NCBI GenBank assembly: GCA_944472135.2
Contig: OX235270.1
Span: forward strand, 148,505,632 to 148,569,631
Length of the DNA stretch: 64,000 nucleotides
DNA from: Trichobilharzia regenti
Taxonomy: Eukaryota > Platyhelminthes > Trematoda > Strigeidida > Schistosomatidae
Direction of reading: 5' to 3'
The position numbers and the translations under genes are program-made. Shown one piece after another: positions 1 through 12,085 of the stretch (within the stretch, counting starts at the first letter, position 1; each line of letters starts with the position of its first letter). Under the pieces are notes generated by a model that saw nothing but the letters and a program-made list of their open reading frames with translations, did not search any database and was not told where the DNA came from.

Positions 1-345
1 TCCGCCTGTAGTTGAAACGATACTTCCCAGGTAGGTAAAGGAGGTTGTTTCTTTCAGGTTCCTCCCATTTATGCTGATACACTGATATTGTATTCAGAAG
101 ATAACAGTGACCAAAAAATGAAGACAGCGTAGCGTGGTGACAGCTCTCCGTATCTTTTTTTTCATGATGAATGCTGTTGACTTCCACATAGACTTGAGAT
201 TATTGAAACCTTGTCTTGCTTTCCCAATCCTCACTTTGATATCCTTGTCAGTTCCGTCCGCCTGCAGTTGATATGATGCTTCCTATGAAGGTGTGTAGGT
301 AAGAGAGGTTGCTTCTTTCAGATTTCTCCCATCTATCCTGGCTGA
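1..345 (-). mobile_element. RTE-B non-LTR retrotransposon fragments, two in tandem
   Basis: On the minus strand two overlapping pieces of the same reverse-transcriptase C-terminal region follow each other (about 345-140, then 80-1). Both include the stretch reading like KETTSFTYLGS that is clearer in the plus-strand copy near 25740-25810. The 140-345 part is nearly identical to 13815-14020. Both are 5'-truncated and broken. The window edge cuts the left piece. Confidence 0.75.
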
Positions 346-348
346 CTG

Positions 349-547
349 TTATTTATTTATTTATTTTTTTGATTACAGCTTGATTCCACACTGTATTTTT
401 CGTACAAGTATGGAATTTTTAGCATGAATATCGGTAGCCCAAATTTCACAGCCCGACCATAGATATCAGGTGTGCGTCGGCAGGGGATCGAACCTCGGAC
501 CATGTGCATGGTCGGCGAGAGTCCTAACCACTGTGCCACCGACGCAC
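349..547 (-). mobile_element. SINE-I copy (tRNA-derived)
   Basis: Minus-strand copy of the SINE found seven times in the window. The tRNA-like head has a 7-bp acceptor-type stem (GTGCGTC pairing with GACGCAC), an A-box-like TGGCACAGTGG and a B-box-like GGTTCGATCCC. It is followed by a shared body (TGATATCTATGGTCGG and so on) and an A-rich tail, seen here as a T-rich left end at 349-380. Confidence 0.85.
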
Positions 548-803
548 AGTTGCTGCTAACCAGAAATCTTCATCACTTGGGTCAAATTGAGTAAGTCCAA
601 CAATACATACAATTATAGACATTAGATAGTGTTAAACAGTCTCACGAAATGCCAAACAGACAGTTATAGGTATCATCAGCCAACAAGACTATATCCACAG
701 ATTCAGTGCTCGAAAGTTAAATAACTTCAATAAATTCCACAAGTTCTTGGCAAGGGGCGTCACAGAAATAAGAGTTTTACGAAACCGCGCAAATATAACG
801 TCG

Positions 804-839
<36 letters not shown>

Positions 840-1038
840 TTATTTAAACAATCAATGAGCGTGTGATTTTCGTTCACATTAAACGACATGAAATAGAATG
901 TCCAAATGTATGTATAATATTCTGTTGCTAATGAAGCATCGAACTGTGGGAATATGTGTGAATAACATTCCGTTGAAACATACTGTCTGTATCACCCCAC
1001 CACAACACTTATAATAATGTTGTCCAACAACTGAGTAC
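548..1038. other. No gene recognised; short TA repeat
   Basis: No coding region with family similarity is visible. It contains a (TA)n microsatellite at about 806-836, which also creates a spurious repetitive Ile-Tyr frame. Confidence 0.5.
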
Positions 1039-1240
1039 ATGCACCAGTGGTTCAGGGGCAGGTAGTGCTCGCCAAATACCCAGTGGTCTGGCGTTTGATT
1101 CTCGACCCACGCCCTCCTGAATGTCGCTTAGCCGGTAGGCAGTAAGCGTGAAGAAGAGGGGAGGCTGGACTTGAAGCTGGTAGCCCTAACCTTATAAGAC
1201 AAACACCAATGCTATTGAAACTTTAGGGCTCAAACCTGAA
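1039..1240 (+). mobile_element. SINE-III copy (tRNA-derived, degraded)
   Basis: The head reads TGCACCAGTGGTTCAGGGGC, with a B-box-like GGCGTTTGATTCTCGACCC and a closing ACGCC. The same head organisation recurs at 63857-64000 (GTGCGTCAGTGGTTCAGAAG ... GGCGTTCGATATCCGGC). Downstream both share a variant of CGGTAGGCAG and GAAGA motifs. It is distinct from SINE-I in the anticodon-arm region. Confidence 0.55.
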
Positions 1241-2035
1241 GCTCATTAATCTCGCGTGAACGCAAAGGAATTGTCCGAGTTGGTGTTACTACTACTTAAT
1301 CAGCTCCTCAAATTAGCGAATAAATCAAGAAAAGCTGCAAAACCCCAACCCTCATCTTGAAAGTTTAATCTATGGATAAATAAGTCGCATCCTCAAAAGT
1401 ATTACAGCGAAACAGAAAAAAAAACCAGCGTAGAAATTACCACAAAATTGTAGTATTTAGCCATAAAACAAAGGTGGGAAACGAATGAACACAAAGTATC
1501 AAACACAAAAGAGAGCGAATGAATATGGGAAATATTCAGAGGCTTAAAATTAATTAAGGGATAACGAGATGTCTGAATCTGCATATCTGAGGGCCGGTGA
1601 TAATGCTCAATTACCGAAGCTGAAGTTAATGGAGTGGGACTCGAACCTACACACCCCATCATTGGCTGAAAACCCAATGCTTAAGCCAATGTGTCAATGC
1701 ACAAATTTCAACAAAAAGTTACAATATATCTGTAAAAAAGGTAGAAAAGGATTTTATCGTATAAAAATATACGCGAATCATTATTCAACGAATACTTAGA
1801 AAATCTTAGCCAGACACAGAAGTCTACACCCTGCAGAATAAGCCATAAGAACACCAAAAAGATATATATAGCAAAGGTCATCAGTTTAAAATATTAACTG
1901 AATCTGGAAATCACTTGATTTTTCGCTAACTTCATGCAATCTCATCATCCATAAAACTCTTGAGAAACAGTAAGAAGAGTGTATAACGCAGAGCTTAGAT
2001 AAACAGAAAACGTTATTTAGATTCAGTATAACTCA
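1241..2035. other. No gene; degraded tRNA-like remnant
   Basis: At about 1625-1700 on the minus strand there is a tRNA-like remnant with an A-box-like TGGCTTAAGCATTGG, a hairpin ATTGG-GTTTTCAG-CCAAT with an 8-nt loop, and a B-box-like GGTTCGAGTCCCAC. The loop size and poor T-stem pairing argue against a functional tRNA, so it is more likely a SINE head. Nothing else is recognised. Confidence 0.4.
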
Positions 2036-2746
2036 CTGGATTAAAACCTATCGTAAATGTAGATTATTCCAAGCTTACATTCCACATGAATACATCAAAA
2101 ATAAAAGTTCACAAGTAAAACTATTCCTGTTCTTCTTAGGATACCTGGAACAGACGAAGCATTAGTGCCTTGTGATCGCAGAGCCCGAGGGATAACTGCT
2201 TGAAGCTGGCTATACGCACGCTCCGTTAGAAGTGGTTTCTGTACATGCATCCGTATATAGTATGCCTTATGTTCAGCTACGGACGGCCACAACGTAAGTC
2301 GGGGTGTGATATTTTCAGCGTCGATCTTTTCTAACCGAGTCCATCTCTCCACAGGAGAGGGAGAAATAGCATGACTAGCGTGCTGGTTATCCGAAGGAAA
2401 CGCCTTACTGATGTTACACATCCCTGTGTATCTTTGTTCACAAAACTCCCAACATAGTGTAAACAACTTACACTGTGATTGTAGAGCTGCCTTTATTTAG
2501 TCTTAGCCCAACCCCACTATCCAAACAACCTTTCTGGTATGACTGAACTTGCTGAAACACTTAAGTTCCAGCCAGTTCAGTTCGTTGTGTCATTGAAAAA
2601 ATTGTCGACGCGCGATCATCATATCAAGCTATTATATTTAATGTACAAAACTTGTGGAACTTTATCACATAAAATTCACTCTATCATGGAATTATAACAC
2701 GTATATCTCTGTAATTCTGAATCCCCTTACCATATTGGAACCAGAA
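2036..2746. repeat. 0.7 kb duplicated segment, copy 1
   Basis: Nearly identical to 17863-18574 in direct orientation, differing by a few small indels and substitutions. On the minus strand the copy starts inside exon 2 of the gene at 2731-2973, 16 nt before its splice donor, and runs about 690 nt into the intron. It carries a 123-codon minus-strand ORF (2095-2466) that is frameshifted in the other copy. Whether this is a segmental duplication or an undescribed mobile repeat is not decided by the sequence. Confidence 0.85.
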
Positions 2747-2973
2747 ACATCATTCGTAGTAAGTTCAGTTTTTTGATGCGGTGAATCAGAAGTGTTTTTC
2801 TTATCATCATCATTAAGAAAATCCTTCGCGTTAATGCCCATCATGTCTAGTTCATCAGAACCACCAGCACCACCACTACCACCACCGCCGCCAGACAACG
2901 GTTGATTATCATTCTCCATTGATTCGACAAGTTGAGCAAGTAAAAGCTCATCTTCATCATAATTTGTTTTACC
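2731..2973 (-). CDS. Exon of an unidentified acidic, Gly-rich protein
   Basis: Open minus-strand exon bounded by a good acceptor (…AATTATAG at 2974-2980) and donor (GTAAGG starting at 2730). It encodes an acidic stretch (NYDEDELLLAQLVES), then a Gly/Ser-rich linker, then DELDMMGINAKDFL, Asp/Lys-rich sequence and VSGSNM at the donor. It joins in phase 0 with the exon ending at 4050. The pattern of acidic LE.ELL-type segments resembles the N-termini of CC2D1/Lgd proteins, but this is too weak for a name. The gene must continue leftward beyond 2036. Exon status comes from splice signals and low-complexity protein-like composition, not from a recognised domain. Confidence 0.45.
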
Positions 2974-4049
2974 CTATAATTAATCAAAATAAGTAAATAG
3001 CTTGATGGTTTGATGGAAAATTCTTAAACTAATTCAGAAACTTGACTGACTAGACACACAGGACACACTAGTTAACTTACTTAACACCCAGAGTGTCCAA
3101 TTAAAATCAAAGTACAAAGAACACTTTTAAACTGGAGTAATTTTTATATACGGATAAAATTTGGGCACTGAGATAGAGAGCGTATAATTCCATTATTGGA
3201 TGCAAAAAAAAATTTTAACTTTATAAAGTGTTACAGAGTGTTACTGTGTGTTTATGTGTCTGTATAACTGTGTAATACTGTGTGACCTTATCAACAACAA
3301 CAAACATTTTATTCCATAAAGGAGTACTTTTCCTCGAATAGTTAGTTTACACACAGTGTGTTACCTTTTCTAGCCATTGTAATAAATAGCTATTGACGGA
3401 GCCATATATTCCACTTACATTTATTAACATTTACGCTCGGTAACCTGGAACAGATTTTCCATGTGCCAGGCTAAAAGCCACACACACACACTCTTTTGGG
3501 GGAGTGATAGGGTTAGTGATGCTACCCAGTTGCCCAAACTGAAATAGGGATCAAGGGTAGAATCTGTGATCCTTCTACTACAAAATCAAGTGTTTAACCA
3601 ATTAGCCTCATCTCCACCTATTTATATTCAATAACCAGTGTGAGAAAATAATTTCTAAATTAGTGATTCCCTAATGTTACGTTTTGAGATTTTTCAGTCT
3701 TTTTCCTGAATGAACGAACTTACATAATCCATCCACTTGATTCTTCATGACAAAAGTGGGCTTCAGGAAAAGCATTTGATACTATTCTTAACTAACTAGC
3801 TGAAACTTCTCAATTTAATGATGGTACTTCACTGAAAACCTCCATATAAAACCTTTCACAACACATATCTAAGAACTATTTACAAAAAAAAACACTGAAT
3901 TAAATGTATACATATATGGTTGATTAGCCATAAACAGAATGAAATGTCAATCCTCAGTTCCTCCGTACAGTGAACACAAAACAGTGAATAACTCAGATTC
4001 GACTAAATTTGCTTCACTGAAAATCCCCCCCGCGACAAGCTCTACTTAC
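2974..4049 (-). other. Probable intron with SINE-like remnant
   Basis: This is the 1.08 kb between the two acidic exons. It holds a (CA)n run at about 3479-3490 and a degraded minus-strand tRNA-like remnant at about 3540-3612 (GAGGCTAATTGGTTAAAC ... CAGATTCTACCC). No coding sequence is seen. Confidence 0.4.
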
Positions 4050-4268
4050 CTGAGTAGAAGACAAAGTTGTATGCGGAACCGTAGTATGTGACGGATTTTC
4101 TTTCAGTAAATCTAATAATTCTTGTTCAAGATCATCATTAGTAAAGTCATCTTGGTTGACATTGTCATGTGCGTTATCAATTTTAGGAGAAAGCCACTGC
4201 ATTGTGAAAAATACAAGTTCAAACAATTCTATCACAGTTGAAACGTGCAACTTTGAGAAGTTTTGCAC
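4050..4268 (-). CDS. Upstream exon of the unidentified acidic protein
   Basis: Minus-strand frame ending at a consensus donor, CTCAG|GTAAGT, with the exon's last base at 4050. It encodes acidic sequence including NDDLEQELLDLLKENPS and then a Thr/Ser-rich stretch. Two starts are possible. One is the ATG at 4268 (MQNFSKLHV), making this the first exon. The other is an internal exon beginning at 4196 after an acceptor-like TTTTTCACAATGCAG, which would drop the first 24 codons. It splices in phase 0 to 2973-2731. It has a faint resemblance to the CC2D1/Lgd N-terminus and function is not assigned. Confidence 0.45.
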
Positions 4269-4596
4269 GAGTGTTTATTTTGCCTTAAAAAAAACACTCA
4301 TGGGGGCGACGGGGTTGGAGTTGATTGTGAAAAGTGAGTGGAGTAGTAAACAATCGATTAACGTAGTATCTACAAAAACAATAAATTGTGAAAAAAATTG
4401 CACAATCAATGTTCTGAACCAAATAATTACTACATGTTTTATAAGCGTATATATCTAATTACCACCACTGCTTACTGAAGTATTCATAATCCTTCAGCTT
4501 TATCGTTAACCGGTTAAAACTAAGTGGTTGCCCAGAAGACATTTTCGCTGCACTTCAAGCTATTAGCCATGCACAGTACGGTATGACATTACCACC

Positions 4597-4675
4597 CATG
4601 TAAGTGGAACAGTGGAACTCGAACTCAGGATCCACTGACTGAAAACCATTCTCCCATACTATTGTATCACAAAAC
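4597..4675 (-). repeat. Degraded tRNA-like SINE head
   Basis: The minus strand reads ATGGTTTTCAGTCAGTGG then GAGTTCGAGTTCCACTG. This is the same layout as the remnant at 1625-1700, with a GGTTTTCAG anticodon-arm region and a B-box-like GTTCGAGT. Pairing is too poor for a live tRNA. Confidence 0.35.
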
Positions 4676-4677
4676 AT

Positions 4678-7125
4678 TGGGTGTTAGGGCAGCAAAATCT
4701 CTTCTTGACTGGATCCCAGTAGATAGGCGTATAAGCTGCGAACCGTCTAAACAGGTCCGTTAGAAAAAGGAAAGACAGCATTACTCATCGTTGTATTTCC
4801 ATAGTCTCCGCTTACGCCCCAACCGACTGCACTTCGGATGAACTAAAGGATGATTTCTATCAGTAACTGCCTAGCTCACTGCCAAAAGCAAAACACTCAG
4901 ATATAGTTATTTTAGCAGGCTACTTCAATGCCCAAGTAGGGAAGTTGTGCCAGACTGGGAGGTATGTAGGTGGTACGTACGGAGTTCCCTCATGACGAAC
5001 CGACAATGGTGATCGTCTTCTACAGTTCTGTTCAGATAATCATTTGTTCGTAGTCAGCACTAACTTTAGGCACAAAGAGAGACACTGCACAACCTGGCGA
5101 CCTCCATCACCAAATCAACGCTGGACTCAGATAGACCACATAGCCATAGGGTATCGTCGGTGAGGGTCAGTAGAAGACTGCTGCTTCTTCTGGTACACGT
5201 GTGTAGACTCTGATCACATCCTGGTTTGCGTACGTTTATGCTTACGGTCAAATGGTCATAAGGTGCTGTTGACAGTGAAGTAGTTACGTTACCAACTAAA
5301 TCAAGACACTGAGTCACTATTCAAGGAAGAATCAGTGAAACGAGTATCTGAGATCAACAGCAAGAGCCCCCTCTCCGCTGAGGAAGCCTGGCACAATACA
5401 TAGTTAGCCGTAGACTCAGTTGTAAAAGCTGTTAATAACTTATGAGGAGCGAAAGCTGCTCAAACGAAAACTAACAAGAAGTCTTCACAGTGATCGTGAA
5501 AAGTGGTGGGTGACAAAAGCGAAAGAGATGGAAAAGGCATCGGTGATAAGTAACACCAGATAACTATTTGGACTGATCAGGGAAACAGGTGGTAAGAGGC
5601 AAATAATAAGTGAAACAATCTCTGAGAAAAATGGCATCATAATTAGCTCTCAGGATAGATGACTAGAATTTTGAAACGAACACTTTCAGAGGGAAATTTA
5701 ACTGACTTACAGCCACGCTCAACTTACCCAACACCTCACTGAATGAAATATGAACACAGGTCCTCCGTCCCTAACTAACGTTGCGAAAGCCGTCACTAAT
5801 CTGAAGCGAGGCTAAGCAGCGGCACCTGTTGAAACCATTCCTGGGGTGTTTGAGGACGGTGGAGACAGTTTACTGTCTGCGTTAACTAGAGTATTATGCA
5901 GCGTCTGGGAATCAGAGGTAGTCCTGCCGGGACTGGTGTAAGTCACTGATTATCCCGATACACAAGAAGGAAAACAAGTCTTCCTATGATAATCACAGGG
6001 GGATCAGCTTGACTAATGTGGTATCTAAAATTCTAGACTCAATAATCATGCGTAGGCTAAGCGGTTCTTGGGAGGAACAAAGACGAGAGAGCCAGACAGG
6101 CTCTAGACCAAGAAGAGGACGTTCTGATTGTATCTTCACCCTTCAACAGATTCTGGAACGGAACATAGACATACTTACCGACGTCCAACAATCGTCGTAT
6201 TTCTTGACCTAAAGGCGGCATTCGATTCCGTCAACCGAGAGGTACTATGGTGATGTTTGACTGTGAAGGGAATGACGAGAAAATACATTGCACTGATCGA
6301 GGCACTGTACTCGAACTCGCGGGCTCGTTTCGCATATGCCAGGTCATGCCATTTCTGACATAGACGTGATATCCGACTATCGATCAAAGGACGTGTATAC
6401 TGCTCAACAGTCTGCTCTGTTTTCCTTTATAACCGTGAAACCTGGCCATCGAAAGTAGAAGACATGAAAAGCCTGACAAGTTGTCTTTGATCATAGGTGT
6501 CTGCGTTGTATCTCCCGTGTTAAGTGGTATAGTGGGGTGAGAGCAGTATTGAAGTGAGGCATCGGTTGATTGCTAGGTAAGTAGGGAGGAGAAATCAATC
6601 GACGAGGTTGTGAAGTTACATCGATTGAGATGGTTAGGACATGTGTTACTCATGCATGAGGTCTAGCTATCTCCTTCTTCGATGGGTAGTGTTATCTGAC
6701 ACCAAATGGATGGGTCAGGTTGGAAAAGAAGCGGTGGTGGTGGTGGTGGTCGAAACAAAACATGTCCATCAGTCAATGAAGAAATCCACAACAGTTAGTT
6801 TAAGCCAGTTACGTAGGAAGGTGTAGACTTCCTGGTTGGGGTCCTCGGGATGGTATAAACCAATGGCTGGAGACAATTTGTGATATGGCTCAAATCGTTC
6901 TGAATGCATAGCGGAGATGCATCCACTTCTTGTGATTTATACTATCCAATAAGAGTGTATTGCTCATCCATATTACTATTTTTGGTTTGCCCGATATTTC
7001 TGTTTGTAATCTGTGTTTAGAATCTTGCCTACTCTCTTCCCTGGCTTTGTGTGCTACGTGGTGTGGTAACTCAAACTGCTGCACATCTGTGCTCAGTTCT
7101 ACGTTGAAACCAGTCACTCACTGCA
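4678..7125 (+). mobile_element. RTE-A retrotransposon, decayed deletion derivative (copy 1)
   Basis: Reading in broken frames, it contains endonuclease pieces (SAYAPTDC, GYFNAQVG, QIDHIAI) and reverse-transcriptase pieces (ISLTNVVSKILDSIIMRRLSG, FLDLKAAFDSVNRE). At about 6318 it jumps directly from the position equivalent to 35012 to that of about 35468 in the complete element, so the YADD-containing RT core is missing. Many stops interrupt the frame, such as TAA after GATTTCTATCAG. Its 3' UTR-like end (6890-7125) matches that of the element ending at 36212. It is nearly identical to 40309-42340, including the stops. Confidence 0.88.
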
Positions 7126-8214
7126 TCACACCTATATGCTGACCACTTTACCAAACCCAAGCAAACTACAGTCTCTTACACATTTCGCATCAACAGTGAT
7201 TTCATGAACTGAAACTATTTCTCATTTCCGGCACACATAGCCATTCATCCTAACCTACTTAAGTTAAAATTGCACGACGGATCTGAAAGAGGCTGAGACA
7301 CAAACTTCTTAGTCACCCTAAGTTTGAAGTTTACCTTATTAGCTAACTTCCTTGTCTCAACTGGGATTTCTCAGTCAGTAAGAATTATCAGTTTAAGGTA
7401 TAGGTGGGTAAAATTAAAAGATCAGAACTCATCAAAACAAATTAACTACCGCAAGTCAGCAATACGATACTTAAATTTTGAGGGAGAGGTGAAAATAATT
7501 ACGGAATTCAAGATCAGTTAATTTATAGGGGTCAGTAACAAGTTATTACATAGTCAAGTAGTTGAGCACAACAAAGAAACGAGCTGCACAGACTTCTTCT
7601 GGACACAGATTTGGCTTCTTCAGATGAATTCTGATTGCCACTGTGTATGGAGTGGTGATACTCGTCGATCATGTGGAAAGTTGGTTGGGTGAAATGGGAT
7701 ATCCAATATTGACGAGATGAACTAGTATGCAGCTGCGTATGGCGTTGTTTGGACCTTTATTAAACCAAAATGGGAGATATTCGGAGATTCAATCATGAAC
7801 TTGCCTCATTGTATGACCAATGTAACTAGCTAGGTTGAAGAATTTAAACTGGTGAATACACATAGAGGAGGCGAAACAACGAAGTTTGTCTTCATTTCTT
7901 GAACTGTGTATTAATTGGCTTATGAATTAACATCATAACTTAGCTGAGTTAAAAGTCGTTTTGAAGGCCCTTCTCAGACATTGTGATGAAATTTCACTAC
8001 TGACATCTGCAAAATTGCAATCTTAGGAGCACTGAATTTTCGAGAACTGTAGGTACTCCGGCGTGTTGACTTGCCAAATCCATGTGTCTGTTCAAAAATT
8101 TTGTCGGTTATCAATTCTACTCAGTGGGTCATGAATATTATCAAGCTCTTCGAAGTGTTTCATTTGAGCAAATTACTCTAATCTACTTTACCGAACATCT
8201 GACCAAATTACGTT
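7126..8214. other. No gene recognised
   Basis: AT-rich sequence downstream of the RTE-A copy. Only short frames are present (for example 7324-7521), with no motif or splice context to support them. I see no repeat shared with the rest of the window. Confidence 0.4.
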
Positions 8215-8335
8215 TGTATTAATATAATGTCATATATATTTAAACATGTCTATGCTGGAACATATCAGTTGTACAGGCATGGATAAGCATTATTCAAATT
8301 ACATAAATTTGTTAAACAATATCTTTTTGTTTTTC
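8215..8335. repeat. Divergent T-family repeat fragment
   Basis: Contains GGAACATATCAGTTGTACAG and GGCATGGATAAGC. This matches the third internal unit of the T repeats at 12300-12345 and 13485-13530 (GGAACATACCTATTGTACAG and GGCATGGATAAG). Confidence 0.55.
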
Positions 8336-8569
8336 ATTCATTAAGAAATACAAAAACCTTTATTATAATGAATACATAAATTTGGTTTGTAGTGAATTTA
8401 TATGGTTGCTGTGCTTTTTGACTATAGTTTGTAGGAACCGCCTGCTAACTAACCATTCAATGCAGCACTAACTAAAAACGAAATCGAGTCATTTTTCCTT
8501 CTTTGGTAAGACTTATAACGGGATTTGCCTTATTGACTTCCTCCAATATGTCCGTTGCCTAACTTTCTT

Positions 8570-8974
8570 TCCACGAAACTATATATTAATCATCAGCATA
8601 ATGAAAATGAAAATGACTAAGAATTACATCTATATGAGGGCCATTCTGTAGTTTCACCAAAAAAATAATCCACTAGGAGTGGATCTAGTCGCGATCCCAT
8701 GGTAACACTATCTGATTGTCTATACATCTCTTTATCGAACGGATAATTTACGTTCATGAAACAGAAACTCCTTTGGGGAAGAAACATGAATATCAATCTC
8801 TATACCTTCCTTTATCAATGCATTACATATGTAATCCACTGTTTCCATCAATAAGACGTTGGTTAATAAAGAAGACACATTCAACTGGGACTGTGAACAT
8901 AACTTGTGTTGGTCACATAGGACTTGGATGACATAATGAAGACGATAGTCAAATATCTGATTTCTAAAATTCAA
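8570..8974 (-). mobile_element. Penelope-like element RT fragment
   Basis: The minus-strand frame 8974-8732 ends in a stop and continues in frame to about 8620. It carries PLE reverse-transcriptase signatures: VSSLLTNVLLMETVDYICN (family pattern ..SLFTNVP..ET) and YRQSDSVTMGSRLDPLLVD (family pattern YRQ.DGVAMGSPLGP.LAD). Proline and glycine replacements (GSRLDP) and the internal stop show decay. Neither the YVDD region nor GIY-YIG is present, so it is a fragment. Confidence 0.8.
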
Positions 8975-9680
8975 CTTGAAAATTGTTTGCTGAGACCCGA
9001 GACCTCAGAAAATGATAAATGTAATAGATAAGATACAGATCTTACGGAACAACTTATATCAGGGAATTAAAACGCCGTGGAGCTATGGCATAATGCTCTA
9101 AACGTACGACTTCAAACAGTCAAAAAGTGATGTCAGACTAGACAATTTGTGGCTCCTTACCTAATATATACAAAAATGTAAATAGTTGCTGAACAGCTTA
9201 ATTTTGTTTTCACCCCAAAATTTCTGAAATGTCTCATTCCTTTTTTAAATAATTCTCCGATTTGACGAAATACTCGTAAGGTATGATATCAATCTATTTT
9301 TCTTTATTTTATGTTGTGATCAGAAGCACGACAACTTTGAGCAATGCAGTGCAATGCAAAGTTTTACACCTATTTGACAAATTGCTTAGAAGTTTATTTA
9401 GTATATGCTTTCCCTGTTAATAGAGTTAACTATTTTTTTACCTGGTAGTGGAATACAAAACCACGAAGATCACTTCTGGTGCCATAAGTATCAGTCCTTA
9501 TTTGAGTTAACTTTGCATTTACAGCTGATTGATTGTATTGGACCGTAGTGTTTAGTTTTTGCTGACATTTTGGCTCTTAGCACGAAGGTTTCGACGGCGT
9601 CTCAAGATTGACAGCTCAGATACCGATGACCCTGCCAGCATATTTGTGAACCCGGACGACTTCCAGTGAAACAGCAAAAA

Positions 9681-9681
<1 letters not shown>
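8975..9681. other. No gene recognised
   Basis: Nothing in this AT-rich stretch resembles a known family. A tRNA-like half motif around 9078-9120 (GAGCTATGGCATAATGC) was noted but lacks a matching second half. Confidence 0.35.
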
Positions 9682-9777
<96 letters not shown>

Positions 9778-9788
9778 TATATACTTGT
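9682..9788. repeat. (TA)n microsatellite, about 105 bp
   Basis: Almost uninterrupted TA dinucleotides with two ACATA interruptions, at about 9725-9731 and 9769-9775. The long Ile-Tyr frames on both strands are artefacts of it. Confidence 0.98.
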
Positions 9789-11329
9789 AACACGGGCAAA
9801 TTCATTCGAGGCACAACAAGGGTTACCGAAACACCCTTACACAAGCTGCTATCAGTTTGGGCATCATTCTCAGGATGGTGACACTTACCTATTCCCGAAA
9901 GAATGAGAACTCTGAGATGCCCTCGCTCGCAGAAACGACACAAACACAGTCGCACAATGTCTTCAATGAGGGAAAACAAAATATCTGCCTTGAGAAGCAA
10001 AGAGGCTAATCACAGCAAGTCTAATCTCCGACAAATCTGTCACTTTAACTGAATTCCAAAGGTCACCTCCTAAGATGACCTTGATCTCACCATATGCATT
10101 ATTGGTAAGTTACTCCCTACATTTAATCAACATGGTATAGGCCCAAAGGTTAACGCTGATCATCCAAGGGAAGTACGGAATATGAGATTGGTATCCTCTG
10201 GATGTTGAGAAATACTAGCTACAGATTATTGTTGATGTCCTCAAAATCGTTCATAATGGCGCGGATTCACTCACTCTTCGTTCCCACGGCATATACCATA
10301 CTTTCTCCCTAGCATTGCTGCTTACTACATTTCTTCCAAATCCTTTTTTCCGTTATGCTTCCTACCATTATTCAGATGTTTACTGGTACACATGTATATA
10401 CTGGAGGAATATATATAGTATTTTCCCGCCTTGTGAAAAGTTGCACGAAATTTATTATATAATGTAAAATTTGAGTTCTAACACTAAACGCTACGAAAAA
10501 CAAGGCTGTCAAGTCACCCAACATATGATGAAAAAGCAACATTACCCTACTCGGCGGACACCACCTAGGAGATAAAGTAGCGTCACTTTTGTTAACGCCG
10601 CGCATAATGTGGAAATATCAAACTGGATTGCATATAAAATGTGTGAGACAAAGTCGTTCTGTATCGACAAAGTCACTGCTTCTTTTGTCAGAAAATAAGG
10701 GAAATAATTTTTGGCGCTACTTTTGGCCACTGTTGTACCATTAAATACTATGTTCATGAAAATGAAGTCTAGATAAAACGTATTTTTGCCTAATTCTATG
10801 AACAGTTATCCTCTGTAGCAGCTCTTCGGATTCACCAACCCCCAAGTTCTCGATTTTGCGTATAATTTCACTGAAAAACCCTGAAGTGAATGATATTTCA
10901 CGAATTTCTTATTTGCAAGATAATAGTTACTTCTGCCCAGCACAGTGATTTGGTAAAGAAACAATTTTCCAGCACTTCCCCATGGAAGCTGTGAGAAATA
11001 CAATAATTCTATTCCTGAACAGAATTTTTCCCCATGGAATTACTGTAAATAGCTAAATACTCTGTTTCTACTCAGACATACCTGGGATGAAAACGCCTTT
11101 TCACAGCCTAAAGAAAGAGACTAGAAATGTAAATTATGCTTATTTTTTCCCATTCCTTGCATCATAGCTTCGAAGTTTCAGTAATGACGCTCTTGTTTCC
11201 ACGTCGTGGAGTTGCTAGTCCCACACACTCAATTTCCTCCCTTCCGAGATCCCTATCACTTGGCAAACTGGGTAGTGCGTTGGTGGGGTATAAAAGTGCG
11301 TTAATGAGAAGGTTATTGTGAAGTCGATA
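9789..11329. other. No gene recognised
   Basis: Several frames of 60-77 codons exist on both strands (for example 10542-10757 minus). None has recognisable domains, splice context or a second copy in the window. I treat the stretch as unannotated intergenic or old repeat DNA. Confidence 0.35.
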
Positions 11330-11742
11330 AGTGATATTTCAGTGAGAAGTGAATTCAAAGATCCGTAAGATTATAACCCGTAGTACAAATCGACCTGTAA
11401 GATGTGTCACTAATTTCTGTATGGCCCATTGGTAGCACCCTGAATAGAAAGCTGGACAAGTTTGTAGATAGTAGCAGCAAAAGCATTCTTTTTAGAATAT
11501 CTATCTGCATAACAATAATTTTTTAGCAAGGATCTAACCTCATTTTTAATTCTCCAACTGTCAAAAACGCATGTTGATGTCCTAAAGATCAGTGCGTTTC
11601 ACATTTGTGACCATAATATCTGGTGATCAGCATGCGTCACCATCCCTCCTTTTTTGCTGAAAAGCTCTGAAATTATCTCGCAATAACTGTAGTTGCAACA
11701 GTGCACTGCTTGCTATGAGCCCGTCCCAATCAAACATCATAA
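11330..11742 (-). repeat. Q-family repeat, divergent copy
   Basis: The reverse complement aligns with 26705-27110. Shared blocks include the sequence around GGAGGGATGGTG with CATGCTGATCA, the GCAACTACAGTT block, and a conserved run around ATTCAAAGATCC. It lies immediately downstream (in minus orientation) of the RTE-B 3' end at 11743. Confidence 0.6.
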
Positions 11743-12085
11743 TCATTAGCGTTTCCTTTAGTTCCTAGAGGAATATAGGGCTTTCATCCTCCCATCCCCA
11801 CTGTGCGCGGCTCTCCGAAAATGTTTTCACCTAGCTCCACGTCCGCTCACATGCTTCCATTTCCTCTTCACACCACCGCCTCCTCCATGTCACCCTCGAA
11901 CTGACGACCAATTCGCCGCTTCCCACTCGAGAGACAGCCTGACGTGTAATGCCAGTTGATGATCTTCTCACAGTATGGCCAGTCCAATCTACCTCTATTT
12001 CTTCCTCCTTATTTCTTGCACAATCAGTTCCTACTACGTTGGCTCACTCCTTGAGATACTTGTGGCTGATCGTTTCTGGCCAGCC
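11743..12085 (-). mobile_element. RTE-B 3' end
   Basis: On the minus strand it encodes fragments equivalent to the extreme C-terminus of the RTE-B protein (WTGHTVRRSSTGITRQAVSRV here; VGHTLRKPSRDITRQAICRV at 26140-26205). It then has the 3' terminal sequence ending in repeated ATGATTATGATG-like units. It is the downstream third of an RTE-B copy interrupted by the T repeat at 12086. Confidence 0.8.

Noticed and set aside
689..889. 66-codon frame with Ile-Tyr repeats
   Set aside because: The repeats come from a (TA)n microsatellite, and no other coding signal is present.
2095..2466. 123-codon minus-strand frame as a gene
   Set aside because: The second copy is frameshifted and no domain is recognised. 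It lies in the intron of the acidic-protein gene.
5066..5317. 83-codon minus-strand frame identical to 40692-40943
   Set aside because: It is antisense to RTE-A endonuclease sequence in both places. Identity reflects the duplicated retroelement, not a gene.
9602..10000. 132-codon minus-strand frame
   Set aside because: A large part is Ile-Tyr repeat from the 9682-9788 (TA)n tract.
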